DNA of 64,000 bases, taken from NCBI RefSeq assembly GCF_029436685.1, contig NZ_JAROCY010000007.1:124001-188000 (forward strand), given 5' to 3'. Origin of the DNA: Novosphingobium cyanobacteriorum (GTDB lineage: Bacteria; Pseudomonadota; Alphaproteobacteria; Sphingomonadales; Sphingomonadaceae). Shown piece by piece: positions 26,135-35,069 of this stretch. Positions within the stretch are counted from its first letter, which is position 1. Every line of letters starts with the position of its first letter. A program made the position numbers and the translations under genes. Under the pieces are notes generated by a model. It saw nothing but the letters and a program-made list of their open reading frames with translations, made no database searches and was not told the DNA's origin.

Positions 26135-26917
26135 TCAGTGAAGGTTTTCCGCGTCGTTCAGATAGACGCAGGTCAACAGCGCGAAGACATAGGCCTGGAT
26201 GCCGGCGACCAGCAGTTCCAGGGCGCAGATGCCGATCATCAGCAGGAAGCTGGGCAGCGCGGCGATCCCGAAGGTCAGCGCGCCGGCATTGGTGCCCGAG
26301 ATCACGAAGCCCGACAGCACCTCCAGCAGGACGTGGCCGGCCATCATCGCGACGAAGAGACGCAGGCCGAGCGAGAACGGACGCACCATGAACGAGATCA
26401 GCTCGATCGGGAAGATGATCGGGACCATCGGCAGGGGCGTGCCGTGGGGCACGAACAGCGAGAAGAAGTGCAGGCCGTGCTTGGAAAAGCCGACGATCAG
26501 AACGATCGCGAAACTCATCACCGCAAGGACACCCGTCACCGTGAAGTGGCTGGTGGCGGTGAACGGGTGCAGGCCGACCAGCGCCAGCGGCAGCAGGCCG
26601 AGCAGGTTGGCGAACAGGATGAACATGAACAGCGAGAAGATGTACGGCAGGTACTTGCGCCCCGCCGGCCCGATGTTCGATTTGAGCAGGTTGTCGACAA
26701 AGCCGACGAACCCTTCGACCGCCATCTGCCAGCGCCCGGGAACCAGCTGGCGCTTGGCGCCGCCGCCCACGAACAGCACGAGCACCACCGCCGTGATCAG
26801 CATCCACAGCGCCGAATTGGTGAAAGCGATGTTGAAACCGCCGATCGCCCAGTGATCGGTCCCGAAAAGGTTCTCGATCGTGAACTGGTGAACCGGATCG
26901 ACCTTGCCTTCGGCCAC
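26135..26917 (-). CDS. atpB: F0 ATP synthase subunit a
   Basis: A 260-residue membrane protein that forms the proton half-channels. It has about five or six membrane helices, and the essential Arg lies in S-L-G-L-R-L-F, followed by the M-M-A-G-H segment and the late A-L-E-L-L-V-A-G-I-Q-A-Y motif. The start was placed at the GTG at 26917 since GGGGA lies 7 bases upstream and it gives A-E-G-K-V-D-P-V-H-Q-F; a GTG six codons earlier is also in frame. It follows atpI by 76 bases. The F1 genes are elsewhere, as is usual in this group. Confidence 0.94.
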   Translation of the reverse strand: MAEGKVDPVHQFTIENLFGTDHWAIGGFNIAFTNSALWMLITAVVLVLFVGGGAKRQLVPGRWQMAVEGFVGFVDNLLKSNIGPAGRKYLPYIFSLFMFILFANLLGLLPLALVGLHPFTATSHFTVTGVLAVMSFAIVLIVGFSKHGLHFFSLFVPHGTPLPMVPIIFPIELISFMVRPFSLGLRLFVAMMAGHVLLEVLSGFVISGTNAGALTFGIAALPSFLLMIGICALELLVAGIQAYVFALLTCVYLNDAENLH

Positions 26918-26993
26918 GCGCTTGTCCCCGTACACTCGAATATGACTACAGCGCCCCTTGCGGAGCGCCGGCGAAAAAACCCTTGCCTGCCAA

Positions 26994-27314
26994 TTACTCG
27001 GGAGGCCGGTTCGAAATCCTTATGATGTTGCGGAAGGCGACCCCGACCCCCACGAACATCATCAGCAACAGTCCCCAGGGCTTTGTCCCGGCAAACTGGT
27101 CTATGACCCAGCCGATGAAAGCCCCGCCCACCGGGCCGCCGATCAGTTCCGCCAACACGCGGTTGCCCGCGCGGTAATTGGCGTCCGAACCATCCGGAGC
27201 CTTCGGGTTGGTCCGCACTTCTTCGCGCTTGCGGGCGGCCTTGAGCCGCTCGTCGAGCGTTTCGATGCGCGCATCCTCGCCGATGGGCGCCCTGCCCGTC
27301 CTGTCATCGTCCAT
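26994..27314 (-). CDS. atpI: ATP synthase protein I
   Basis: A 106-residue small membrane protein, AtpI, thought to assist assembly of the c-ring and metal uptake. A polar N-terminal half (D-D-D-R-T-G-R, L-D-E-R-L-K-A-A-R) is followed by two membrane helices around G-G-A-F-I-G-W-V-I-D and G-L-L-L-M-M-F-V-G-V-G-V-A-F, separated by a short loop with the G-T-K-P-W motif of the family. GGAGAGG precedes the ATG at 27314. First gene of the F0 operon. Confidence 0.87.
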   Translation of the reverse strand: MDDDRTGRAPIGEDARIETLDERLKAARKREEVRTNPKAPDGSDANYRAGNRVLAELIGGPVGGAFIGWVIDQFAGTKPWGLLLMMFVGVGVAFRNIIRISNRPPE

Positions 27315-27445
27315 GCTTCGCCTCTCCTGCCGTTTGCGGGCACGCAAGACGCTGCACGACCGACGCCTGTCCGTCGAGAGCGCCGCCCCCTTAAGCGGGG
27401 GTATCCCCTGAGTCAACCGCCCCGGAGACAGGACGATCCGAAATG

Positions 27446-27479
27446 AAAAGCCCCTCCACGCCGAAAGCGCAAAGGGGCT
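27446..27479 (-). terminator. Rho-independent terminator, leftward
   Basis: AGCCCCT and AGGGGCT pair around a 17-base loop; on the minus strand the stem is followed by TTTTCATTT. It is the likely end of the ydbH-ynbE-ydbL transcript, 194 bases past the ydbL stop. The 358-base gap 27315-27672 also holds a long palindrome and presumably the atpI promoter; no gene is seen there. Confidence 0.75.
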
Positions 27480-27542
27480 GAATTTGGTCAGTTGCTACGT
27501 ATGCGCAATCTGATTGTGCGGTCAGCCCATCCGGGCTTCCCT

Positions 27543-27643
27543 TTGCGGCACCGGCCCGCTCCCCCGCCCAAATGTCCAACTGGGTCACCCGCCGGAATTG
27601 TTCGCTATGGGTGGCCGGGCGGGGGAGCGGGCCGGTGCCGCAA
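27543..27643. repeat. 27-bp perfect inverted repeat with 47-base spacer
   Basis: The arm at 27543-27569 begins TTGCGGCACCGGCCCGCTCC, and its exact reverse complement lies at 27617-27643. Both arms are over 80 percent GC, so the hairpin would be very stable in RNA or when extruded in DNA. It sits just after ydbL and before the terminator at 27446-27479. It is too long for a normal terminator and no T-run follows. It may be a palindromic repeat element. Confidence 0.75.
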
Positions 27644-27672
27644 GCCTTGGGAGGACGATCAGGGCTAACCAA

Positions 27673-28068
27673 TCAAGGACAACGCGCGTCGCGCATCGGC
27701 GCACCCGCGCCACGGGTCTGCCACGAACCATCGGGTGCCTGATATTTTTCGCCCGGCTTGGTCTGCGAGATCAGCAGGCAGGCCGATGTCAGCGCATATT
27801 CTTCCACGGTCGCGCTGTTGGCCTTCGCCTTGTCGGCATAGACGGCCTTGCGCTTGATGTTGATGTCCTCGATCACCGCGCGCAGCGCCGGGCTGGGCGG
27901 GGTGACATAGCCGAGATAGCCGTCCATCTTCTCACCCACCTGCCCTGCGGCACGTGCGGCGGCATAGGCGGGATCGCGCGCCTGGGCGAGCGCCACGCCG
28001 GGCAGCGCCGCAGCGATCAGCCCGGCCAGCGCCAGGCCGGCAAGCGTCTTGTGAACAATGCGCGTCAT
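27673..28068 (-). CDS. ydbL: YdbL family periplasmic protein (DUF1318)
   Basis: A 131-residue exported protein. A signal peptide (T-R-I-V-H-K, then L-A-G-L-A-L-A-G-L-I-A-A-A-L, cleavage near A-L-A-Q) precedes a mature domain with V-G-E-K-M-D-G-Y-L-G-Y and I-N-I-K-R-K-A-V-Y, the conserved core of the YdbL family. In E. coli YdbL works with YdbH and YnbE in phospholipid traffic to the outer membrane. The ATG at 28068 lies three bases after the ynbE stop. The three genes in order ydbH, ynbE, ydbL make the call firm. Confidence 0.88.
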   Translation of the reverse strand: MTRIVHKTLAGLALAGLIAAALPGVALAQARDPAYAAARAAGQVGEKMDGYLGYVTPPSPALRAVIEDINIKRKAVYADKAKANSATVEEYALTSACLLISQTKPGEKYQAPDGSWQTRGAGAPMRDARCP

Positions 28069-28070
28069 GG

Positions 28071-28265
28071 TCAGAAAATCCCTGCGTTCTTGTCGATCGT
28101 CTGCGCGGCGTCCCCGGCCAGGCGATAGACCACTTCCTGCTTGATGTTGATGTTGAGCTCGATGACGATCGGCTTGTCCGGCGCCTTTACCGAGATGCAT
28201 CCCGGCAACGCGCAGACCGCCCCCATCAGCCCTACCAACCGCAGCGCCCGCAAGGTGCGCCGCAT
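28071..28265 (-). CDS. ynbE: YnbE-like outer-membrane lipoprotein
   Basis: A 64-residue lipoprotein. R-R-T-L-R-A-L-R-L, a hydrophobic stretch and the lipobox A-L-P-G-C direct lipidation at the Cys; the mature part is only about 40 residues, with I-V-I-E-L-N-I-N-I-K-Q-E-V-V, an alternating beta-strand pattern. In E. coli, YnbE stacks on YdbH to extend its beta groove to the outer membrane. The ATG at 28265 was chosen; 28289 is an alternative that would lengthen the polar start. Confidence 0.87.
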   Translation of the reverse strand: MRRTLRALRLVGLMGAVCALPGCISVKAPDKPIVIELNINIKQEVVYRLAGDAAQTIDKNAGIF

Positions 28266-28336
28266 CGACCGTTTTCCGCTCTCCCTCATGAAGGCAATCG
28301 TCGCAGGGTTCGCGGATCGGGTCAATTCATCGCTCC

Positions 28337-31300
28337 TCATGGCAGTGTTCTGCTGACTGGTGTCTGAATAGGCATGGCAGGCGGCGTAAAGGAAGCGTTC
28401 TGGCGGCGCAGCGCGCGCCCTTGCGCATCCACTAGCCCAAGCTCGCGCGGGTCCTTCACCGTGCTCGGGTCATACATCGATTTGGCCGTGCCGATCAGCG
28501 CATAGAACGGCGCCCGGATGTTGACGTTGAACTGGATCGGCAGGTTGGCGATCTGCCGCGTCACGAAGTTCTTCTTCGTGCCCGCGCCCTGCTTCACCCC
28601 GCCGAACTTCACGTTGGTCACGATCTCGCCCTCAAGATCCCCGCGCATGGCGATGGTCATGGTCTGGTAGTCCATCGACTTCAGCGCATCGAAGGCGAAG
28701 TTGGCCATGGCCGACAGGTCCTTGTACGTCAGCGCGCCGACATAGGAGACATTGCCGCCAGGCGGGCGCGACACGAGATTGCCGCCTTCGATGCGGCCGC
28801 CATTGGCATCGAACACCAGCGGCAGCTGCCCATCGAAGATGCCGGTTGCCGAAAGGTTGGACAGGTCCATCCGTTCAAGGAAGCGCGCGGCATCCAGCCC
28901 GACGATGGTCAGCGTGTATTGCCGCGCCTCGGCAATGCCGAGGTGCAGCTCGGTCGGCTCCAGCGCGATCGTGCCACCCAGGAAAGGCCACTGCGCGCTG
29001 TTCAGGCGCAGCACCTGCCCGGCCAGCATCTGCACGTCCAGCTTGCCATCGGTCACCTCGATGCCGGGATTGACCGAGGCCACGCTCAATTGCTGGTGCG
29101 GGGCGGTTTCCATCCCCAGCAGGTCGGTGAAGCGCAGCGTTCCCGCCAGCCCCTTCACCGGGCCGAATGCGGCGGCAAGATCCATCCTGTCCGTGCCGAA
29201 CGTGCCGGTGCTCGTCACGCCCCGTTCGTTCCAGTCGATGCGGCCCGTGCCCTTGACCGTGCCGGCCACGTTGGCGACAACGCCCAACGCCAGCCGCGTC
29301 AGGTCCGCCGGCTGCAGCCCGGTGTCGCCCTTGATGTCGGCAAACAGCAGGCCGGGCACGGCAAGGTCGGCATGGCCGGTGCCGTTGCCAAGATCGTGAC
29401 GGATCGTGGCGCGGGCCACTTCCTGCCCGGTCTTGGGTGCGATCAGCGGCGTTTCGGCAACGATGCGGCTGTCCGCCAGCGTCAGCGTGGCATTGCGGCC
29501 CAGCAGCTTTTCGAAGCGCGGCACCGGCGTGCGGTCGGTCAGGTCATAGCTGGCGTTGGACAGCACCAGCGCGCCATCGGTATAGCGCCATTCGCCGCTG
29601 GCATTCGTCACGTCGAGCGGCACGGCGGCGAGCCGCGCCTCCACCCCGCCGAACGTGCCGGAAAAGTCCTTGCCCAGCCGCGCAACCAGATCGTTCAGCC
29701 GGAAGCGCGCGGCGGTGTCTTCCGGGCCGAGCACCACGTTCACGCCCCTGGCCGTCAGCGTGCCGGGCCAGGCGAAGCCGACCGCGCCGCTATCGAGCCG
29801 CATCGGCGTTTCGCCCAGCTTGCCCGACAGCAAGAGGTTGGCGGCGCCGGCGGCGATTCGCAGGCCACGCGCATCGCTGCGCACCATCGGCTGGCCCGCC
29901 ACCGGGCAGAGCGTGACGCTGCGCCCATCGAGAGCCATCTGCCCCATCACCAGCCGGTCGAAACGCGGGGTGATGCAACGGCGATAGAGCGCCAGCGCCC
30001 CCGTGCCCGAAAGTGCGCCCTGCACAGGAAGGTTGAGGTTCTGCACCGAACCACCTGGAATTGCACCGGAAAGCCGCGCCGTACCGGAGAACCCGAGCGA
30101 GCCATCGGCCACTTGCGCCACGACCATGTCGGGCACGGCCAGTTCGCCATTGCCGGCGCGATAGGGGGCCATGGCAAGGCGGAACTGCGCCCCGCCACCG
30201 CGGCGATTGCCGGCGCGCTCCATCTGCCCGGTGATGCGCGGCAGCCCTGCCCCGCCCGTGGCGAAGCTGCCCGCAAGCCGTGGCGTGCGCCTGCCATCGC
30301 CGGTCAACTGCACGCGCGATAGCGTGGCGAGCGCCGCGCCGCTGCCGCCGCGCAGCGTCATCGACGGCACCACCACGCTCCACCCTTCGGTATTGCGCCG
30401 AACCGTAACATCGCCGCCAAGGCTGCTGCCGCGCTCCTCACGGGCGAGCGCGGTGCGCACCTGCGCCGCCATCGGGGCCAGCAGCGTGCCCTGCGCGCTC
30501 GCCTGCGCCGATTGCAGCGCGCGGTCGAACGCAGGGCCTCGGCGCAGGCCCTGGCCATCCACGGTGCCGCGGAATTCCACGGTGGAAAAGCTGTCGCGCA
30601 CGCGCAGCAGCCCGTCGAGCCCGAGCAGGCCGATCGACGCGCCGCCGCTGCGCACGCCGCCGGCATTGGCGGCCACGCGCCCGCTGAGCGCGCCATCCCG
30701 CAGGGCCAGTGCGGTATCGAGCGCGAGCGATTCGGCACCGGCCGACCCGGCGACGAACGCACCACTGCGCAGCTTGCCCCGGGCGATCGCACCTTTCAGG
30801 TCCTTGTCGCCGGTCAGGTCGAGATCGAGCGTGGCGTCCTGCAGCGCCACACTCGATCCACAAGCCAGCCGGTCAAGCCGCATCGGGCCGGTCAGGCGTG
30901 GCCTCTCCTTCGCAATGCTGACCTTGCCGAACAGCGTGGCGCGTCCGGTGCGGCAATCGCCAAACCGCACTTCGGGCATCAGCGCGGCAAGGCTGCCCGC
31001 AAACCCGTTGCGCAGGTTGCCGCGGCCCTCGGCCTTGAACGCAAGGCGGCCGTGGTCACTGTCAACCAGGCCCCGCGCGTCATCGAGCACCAGCGACAGA
31101 TCGGGCAGGCGCACCGGCTTGCCGTCGCCGGGGGCGAACAGCACCTCGTCCAGCCTGCCGAAGCTCAGCTTTCCGTTCAGGTATGTGCCGTAAAGCCTTG
31201 GCTTATGGACACGAACCTCATGAATGAAGGGCGTGCCAAGCCCATAGCCGAGGTACACCTCGGCCCGCTCCACCGTGAGGTCTGGACGCCTGGGATCGCC

Positions 31301-31576
31301 CACCACGATATCGCGCAGCACCTGCACGCCCGGACCGATCGATTCGATCCGGTAGGTTGCCGGAACGTCCAACGCCGTCAGCTGTTGATCGATGAAATGG
31401 CCGGCGATGCGCTCACGAAGGGCCCACGCCCCGCCCAGCACCAGCGCAAACACGCTGCCCCCGGCGATCAGGGCGCGGCGGCGGGAGCGGCGGCTGGCGG
31501 GCATGGTTTCGCCGTCATCCGGCTCCACGGGAGCATGGGACTGCGAGCCTTGCGCCAAATCGGTACCGTTCGCCAT
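28337..31576 (-). CDS. ydbH: YdbH family intermembrane lipid-transport protein
   Basis: A 1079-residue AsmA-like protein anchored in the inner membrane by one helix (about residues 35-52) and otherwise periplasmic. The body is a long run of beta strands typical of the bridge-like proteins TamB, YhdP and YdbH that carry phospholipids through a hydrophobic groove. The C-terminal part holds the YdbH domain, ending F-N-V-N-I-R-A-P-F-Y-A-L-I-G-T. The start at 31576 follows GGGGGCGA. The following genes, ynbE and ydbL, encode its known partners. Length is somewhat larger than the E. coli protein (about 880 residues). Confidence 0.9.
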   Translation of the reverse strand: MANGTDLAQGSQSHAPVEPDDGETMPASRRSRRRALIAGGSVFALVLGGAWALRERIAGHFIDQQLTALDVPATYRIESIGPGVQVLRDIVVGDPRRPDLTVERAEVYLGYGLGTPFIHEVRVHKPRLYGTYLNGKLSFGRLDEVLFAPGDGKPVRLPDLSLVLDDARGLVDSDHGRLAFKAEGRGNLRNGFAGSLAALMPEVRFGDCRTGRATLFGKVSIAKERPRLTGPMRLDRLACGSSVALQDATLDLDLTGDKDLKGAIARGKLRSGAFVAGSAGAESLALDTALALRDGALSGRVAANAGGVRSGGASIGLLGLDGLLRVRDSFSTVEFRGTVDGQGLRRGPAFDRALQSAQASAQGTLLAPMAAQVRTALAREERGSSLGGDVTVRRNTEGWSVVVPSMTLRGGSGAALATLSRVQLTGDGRRTPRLAGSFATGGAGLPRITGQMERAGNRRGGGAQFRLAMAPYRAGNGELAVPDMVVAQVADGSLGFSGTARLSGAIPGGSVQNLNLPVQGALSGTGALALYRRCITPRFDRLVMGQMALDGRSVTLCPVAGQPMVRSDARGLRIAAGAANLLLSGKLGETPMRLDSGAVGFAWPGTLTARGVNVVLGPEDTAARFRLNDLVARLGKDFSGTFGGVEARLAAVPLDVTNASGEWRYTDGALVLSNASYDLTDRTPVPRFEKLLGRNATLTLADSRIVAETPLIAPKTGQEVARATIRHDLGNGTGHADLAVPGLLFADIKGDTGLQPADLTRLALGVVANVAGTVKGTGRIDWNERGVTSTGTFGTDRMDLAAAFGPVKGLAGTLRFTDLLGMETAPHQQLSVASVNPGIEVTDGKLDVQMLAGQVLRLNSAQWPFLGGTIALEPTELHLGIAEARQYTLTIVGLDAARFLERMDLSNLSATGIFDGQLPLVFDANGGRIEGGNLVSRPPGGNVSYVGALTYKDLSAMANFAFDALKSMDYQTMTIAMRGDLEGEIVTNVKFGGVKQGAGTKKNFVTRQIANLPIQFNVNIRAPFYALIGTAKSMYDPSTVKDPRELGLVDAQGRALRRQNASFTPPAMPIQTPVSRTLP

Positions 31577-31665
31577 TCGCCCCCTTCTTGCGCAGCGCCT
31601 CGGCTTAGGCAATGCAGTGAACGTAACGCACTGCCAGCCGAACGGTGCCCGCTCCGGCTTGAGGG

Positions 31666-32409
31666 ATGAACGACGAACCCCGACTCTTCGATGAACGGCG
31701 CGATGCTTCCGAAGATAAAAATCGCGTGCGGGAAAAGGGGCTTGACCCTTCGGGCCATCGCGCCCGGCTGCGCCAGCGCCTGCTCGAAGGCGGTGATGTT
31801 TCCCTCGCCGATCACGAAATCATAGAATACCTGCTGATGACAGCGATCCCGCAGAAGGACGTGAAGCCGCTGGCGCGCATGCTGATCCAGCGCTTTGGAT
31901 CGCTGGCCGGGGTGTTCAATGCCGATCCGCGCGCGCTGATGGGCATTTCCGGGATCAAGGAAACCGCCGCCGCCGCGCTGAAGATCGCCGGCATCGCCGC
32001 CCGCCGCCTTGCGCGAGAGACGGTGCGCGAAGAACCGGTGCTGGCGAGCTGGCAGGCGCTGATCGATTACCTGCACATCGACATGGCGCACCTGAACCAC
32101 GAACGCGTGCGCGTGCTCTATCTCAACACCCAGAACCGCCTGATCCTCGACCAGATCATCAGCGACGGCACGCTGGACGAATCCGCGATCTACACGCGCG
32201 AGATCATTCACAAGGCGATGGAAATCGGCGCGGCGGCGCTGATCCTTGTCCACAACCACCCTTCAGGCTCGCCCAAGCCAAGCCGGGCGGACATCCAGAT
32301 CACCCAGAAGATCATCGAGGCCGGACGCCTGCTGGGCATCACCGTGCACGATCACGTGATCATCGGCCGCGAAGGGCATTGTTCGCTGAAGGCGCAAGGG
32401 TTGATCTGA
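31666..32409 (+). CDS. radC: RadC family JAB-domain protein
   Basis: A 247-residue protein with an N-terminal helix-hairpin-helix-like segment (G-I-S-G-I-K-E-T-A-A-A-A-L, near 92-104) and a C-terminal JAB/MPN metal domain carrying H-N-H-P-S-G (196-201) and the matching S-x-x-D, the zinc-binding JAMM signature. A DNA repair function was once assumed, but the true role of RadC is unsettled. It diverges from ydbH across 89 bases. Its stop overlaps the next start as TGATG. Confidence 0.93.
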   Translation: MNDEPRLFDERRDASEDKNRVREKGLDPSGHRARLRQRLLEGGDVSLADHEIIEYLLMTAIPQKDVKPLARMLIQRFGSLAGVFNADPRALMGISGIKETAAAALKIAGIAARRLARETVREEPVLASWQALIDYLHIDMAHLNHERVRVLYLNTQNRLILDQIISDGTLDESAIYTREIIHKAMEIGAAALILVHNHPSGSPKPSRADIQITQKIIEAGRLLGITVHDHVIIGREGHCSLKAQGLI

Positions 32410-33116
32410 TGTGCGTCGCAGCCGTGGCGCTTTCGGCCAGCCCGCGCTGGCGGCTGGTGATGATCGGCAACCGCGATGAATACCATCAACGCCCCACGGC
32501 GCCGCTTTCGCGGTGGAACAATGGCATCCTGGCTGGGCGTGACCTGCAGGCCGGGGGCACGTGGCTGGGCGCGAACGCGGCGGGACGCTTTGCGTTGGTG
32601 ACCAACTATCGCGTGGACGGCTATCCGCGGGCGCACCTTGCCAGCCGGGGTGCGCTGGTGGCGCACTGGCTGCTGGGGAGCGGGCCCGACGGCATCGCGG
32701 CGATGAACCCGTTCAACCTGCTGCTGGTGGATGGCCCGCAGGCTTGGCACCTGACCAATCACCCTGCCCCGCAGCGCCGCCTGCTTGATCCCGGCATCCA
32801 CGGCCTGTCCAACGGCGGCTTCGATGATCGCTGGGCCAAGACTCTGGCGCTGGAAGCGGCGCTGGCCGGGTGGCTGGAGCGGGATGACGCCGCGATGGAG
32901 CCGCTCTTCACCGCACTCCGCAGCGAAGCGCCCTTGCCCGGCCCCGGTCCCTCGCCCGAATTCTCGTCGGCATTCATCCGCAACCCGCTCTACGGCACGC
33001 GCTGTTCCACCGTGCTGACGGTCGACGCCGGTGGCGCAGGCCGGATCGCTGAACGGCGATTCGATGCCGATGGGCAGGCCACGGGCGAGACCGTGCTGGA
33101 CTTCCGCTGGGACTGA
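32409..33116 (+). CDS. NRDE (TANGO2-like) family protein
   Basis: A 235-residue protein of the NRDE/TANGO2 family. The N-terminus is M-C-V-A-A-V-A-L with Cys2, which in these Ntn-hydrolase-like proteins may act as nucleophile after Met removal, and the name-giving I-G-N-R-D-E-Y follows. The G-G-T-W-L-G and F-A-L-V-T-N-Y-R motifs are also conserved, as is the late G-T-R-C-S-T-V-L. Eukaryotic TANGO2 is linked to haem or lipid handling; the bacterial role is not known. It overlaps radC by one base (TGATG). Confidence 0.88.
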   Translation: MCVAAVALSASPRWRLVMIGNRDEYHQRPTAPLSRWNNGILAGRDLQAGGTWLGANAAGRFALVTNYRVDGYPRAHLASRGALVAHWLLGSGPDGIAAMNPFNLLLVDGPQAWHLTNHPAPQRRLLDPGIHGLSNGGFDDRWAKTLALEAALAGWLERDDAAMEPLFTALRSEAPLPGPGPSPEFSSAFIRNPLYGTRCSTVLTVDAGGAGRIAERRFDADGQATGETVLDFRWD

Positions 33117-33245
33117 ACCGACCACTCGCGCTGTCCTACAAGGCCCAACAGTGGTATGGGGAAAGCATGCCCATCCTCGCGATAATGCCTGCTCACCGTC
33201 TTGCGGCAGGCGGTCTGACTGGGCCCGGATTTTCCCTCAGGACAG

Positions 33246-33261
33246 TGTCAACTGTGTCAAC
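33246..33261. promoter_or_regulatory. paired TGTCAAC direct repeats upstream of purB
   Basis: TGTCAAC occurs at 33246-33252 and again at 33255-33261, 106 bases before the purB start, in a 250-base gap that otherwise holds no gene. The spacing of 9 bases (less than one turn) could suit a regulator binding tandem sites, but this may also be chance. Confidence 0.3.
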
Positions 33262-33366
33262 CTCGTTCACCTTTGCGCGGGAATTGCTGAACGAATCGGC
33301 CTCCCCCCTTGCATCGCGCGCCCCTGCCCCCTAGCGGCGGCGCGAAGCTGAAAACCGGAGTCGAAC

Positions 33367-34680
33367 ATGGTCCCCCGTTATGCCCGCCCCGCGATGACCG
33401 CGATCTGGGAGCCCGAAGCGCGCTATCGCATCTGGTTCGAGATCGAGGCCCATGCGACCGAGAAGCTGGGTGAGCTGGGCGTGGTGCCGCCGAGCGGGGC
33501 CAAGGCGCTGTGGGACTGGTGGGCGACCAACCCGACCATCGACGTGGCGGCGATCGACGCGATCGAGGCGGTGACCAAGCACGACGTGATCGCCTTCCTC
33601 GATTGGGTGGCGCAGCAGGTCGGCCCGGAGGCGCGCTTCATGCACCAGGGCATGACCAGCTCCGACGTGCTCGACACCACGCTGGCGGTGCAGCTGGCGC
33701 GCGCCAGCGACCTGCTGCTGGCCGATCTCGACGGCCTGCTCGACGCGATCAAGCGCCGCGCCTTCGAACACAAGTATACCCCCACCATCGGCCGCAGCCA
33801 CGGCATCCATGCCGAGCCGACCACCTTCGGCAAGAAGCTGGCCGAAGCCTATGCCGAATTCAGCCGCTGCAAGGTGCGCCTGCAGAATGCCCGTGCCGAG
33901 ATCGCCACCTGCGCCATTTCCGGCGCGGTCGGCACGTTCGCCAACATCGATCCTTCGGTTGAGGAATACGTGGCGGAGAAGCTCGGCCTGACCGCCGAGC
34001 CGGTTTCCACCCAGGTGATCCCGCGTGATCGCCACGCCATGTTCTTCGCCACGCTGGGCGTGATCGCCAGCAGCATCGAGCGGCTGGCCGTGGAAATCCG
34101 CCACCTGCAGCGCACCGAAGTGCTGGAAGCGGAAGAATACTTCTCGCCGGGGCAGAAGGGTTCGTCGGCGATGCCGCACAAGCGCAACCCGGTGCTGACA
34201 GAGAATCTGACCGGCCTTGCCCGCATGGTCCGTTCTGCCGTGACCCCGGCGCTGGAGAACGTGGCGCTGTGGCACGAGCGCGACATTTCCCACTCATCGG
34301 TGGAACGCTTCATCGGCCCTGACGCCACGATCACGCTGGACTTCGCGCTGGCCCGCCTGACCAGCGTGGTGGACAAGCTGGTGGTGTACCCCGAGCGGAT
34401 GCAGAAGAACCTCGACAAGATGGGCGGCCTTGTCCATTCGCAGCGCGTGCTGCTGGCGCTGACGCAGGCCGGGCTGGAGCGCGATGCCTCGTACCGCCTG
34501 GTGCAGCGCAACGCCATGAAGGTGTGGGAATCCGACGGCCAGCTTTCGCTGATGGAACTGCTGAAGGCGGACCCTGAAGTGGCCGCGGTGCTGACGGCGG
34601 AGCAGATCGAGGAGAAGTTCAACCTCGATTACCACTTTAAGGCCATCGACACGATCTTTGACCGCGTGTTCGGCACCTGA
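33367..34680 (+). CDS. purB: adenylosuccinate lyase
   Basis: A 437-residue enzyme that catalyses two steps of purine synthesis, both releasing fumarate. It has the superfamily signature G-S-S-A-M-P-H-K-R-N-P (about residue 263), M-T-S-S-D-V-L-D-T near 98 and the catalytic-loop G-R-S-H-G-I-H. GGAG precedes the ATG by 7 bases. It stands as the first gene after a 250-base gap and is followed by lapA 77 bases later. Confidence 0.97.
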   Translation: MVPRYARPAMTAIWEPEARYRIWFEIEAHATEKLGELGVVPPSGAKALWDWWATNPTIDVAAIDAIEAVTKHDVIAFLDWVAQQVGPEARFMHQGMTSSDVLDTTLAVQLARASDLLLADLDGLLDAIKRRAFEHKYTPTIGRSHGIHAEPTTFGKKLAEAYAEFSRCKVRLQNARAEIATCAISGAVGTFANIDPSVEEYVAEKLGLTAEPVSTQVIPRDRHAMFFATLGVIASSIERLAVEIRHLQRTEVLEAEEYFSPGQKGSSAMPHKRNPVLTENLTGLARMVRSAVTPALENVALWHERDISHSSVERFIGPDATITLDFALARLTSVVDKLVVYPERMQKNLDKMGGLVHSQRVLLALTQAGLERDASYRLVQRNAMKVWESDGQLSLMELLKADPEVAAVLTAEQIEEKFNLDYHFKAIDTIFDRVFGT

Positions 34681-34757
34681 CCAACCGGGACTCGCCTTCC
34701 CGGCCAAAGCGCCCTAGGCTGTCGGCCAACGGGTAACGCACCGGGAAGGACCGCCTG

Positions 34758-35069
34758 ATGAGAGCCTTGCGCACGATATTCTGGGTGCTCGTCGCCGGGG
34801 TGCTGGCCGCCTTCACGGTGGCCAACTGGAATCCGGTGGAAGTGCGCATCTGGGACGGGCTGGTGCTGGACACCAAGCTGCCGGCGCTGGTGGTGGGGGC
34901 CTTCCTGCTCGGGCTGCTGCCGATGTGGGCGCTCTACCGCACCACGCGCTGGCGACTGCAGCGGCGCATCACGAACCTTGAGGGCAACCTGCAGCAGCAG
35001 GCCGCCGCCTCGCTCACCTCGACGCAGCTTGATGCTGCAAGCAAAAACGGGACCGACAGAACGCCGTGA
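34758..35069 (+). CDS. lapA: LapA family (DUF1049) inner-membrane protein
   Basis: A 103-residue membrane protein with two helices (I-F-W-V-L-V-A-G-V-L-A-A-F-T-V and P-A-L-V-V-G-A-F-L-L-G-L-L-P-M-W) flanking an N-W-N-P-V-E-V-R-I-W strand, the hallmark of LapA/DUF1049, and a basic coiled-coil tail. In E. coli LapA and LapB help control lipopolysaccharide synthesis; no lapB is adjacent. Its stop overlaps the pyrF start as GTGA, a pairing common in alphaproteobacteria. Confidence 0.85.
   Translation: MRALRTIFWVLVAGVLAAFTVANWNPVEVRIWDGLVLDTKLPALVVGAFLLGLLPMWALYRTTRWRLQRRITNLEGNLQQQAAASLTSTQLDAASKNGTDRTP

Noticed and set aside
27391..28128. Two opposite reading frames around the 27-bp palindrome sharing the peptide C-G-T-G-P-L-P-R-P
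   Set aside because: The shared peptide is just the palindrome read on both strands; no ribosome-binding site or family signal supports either.
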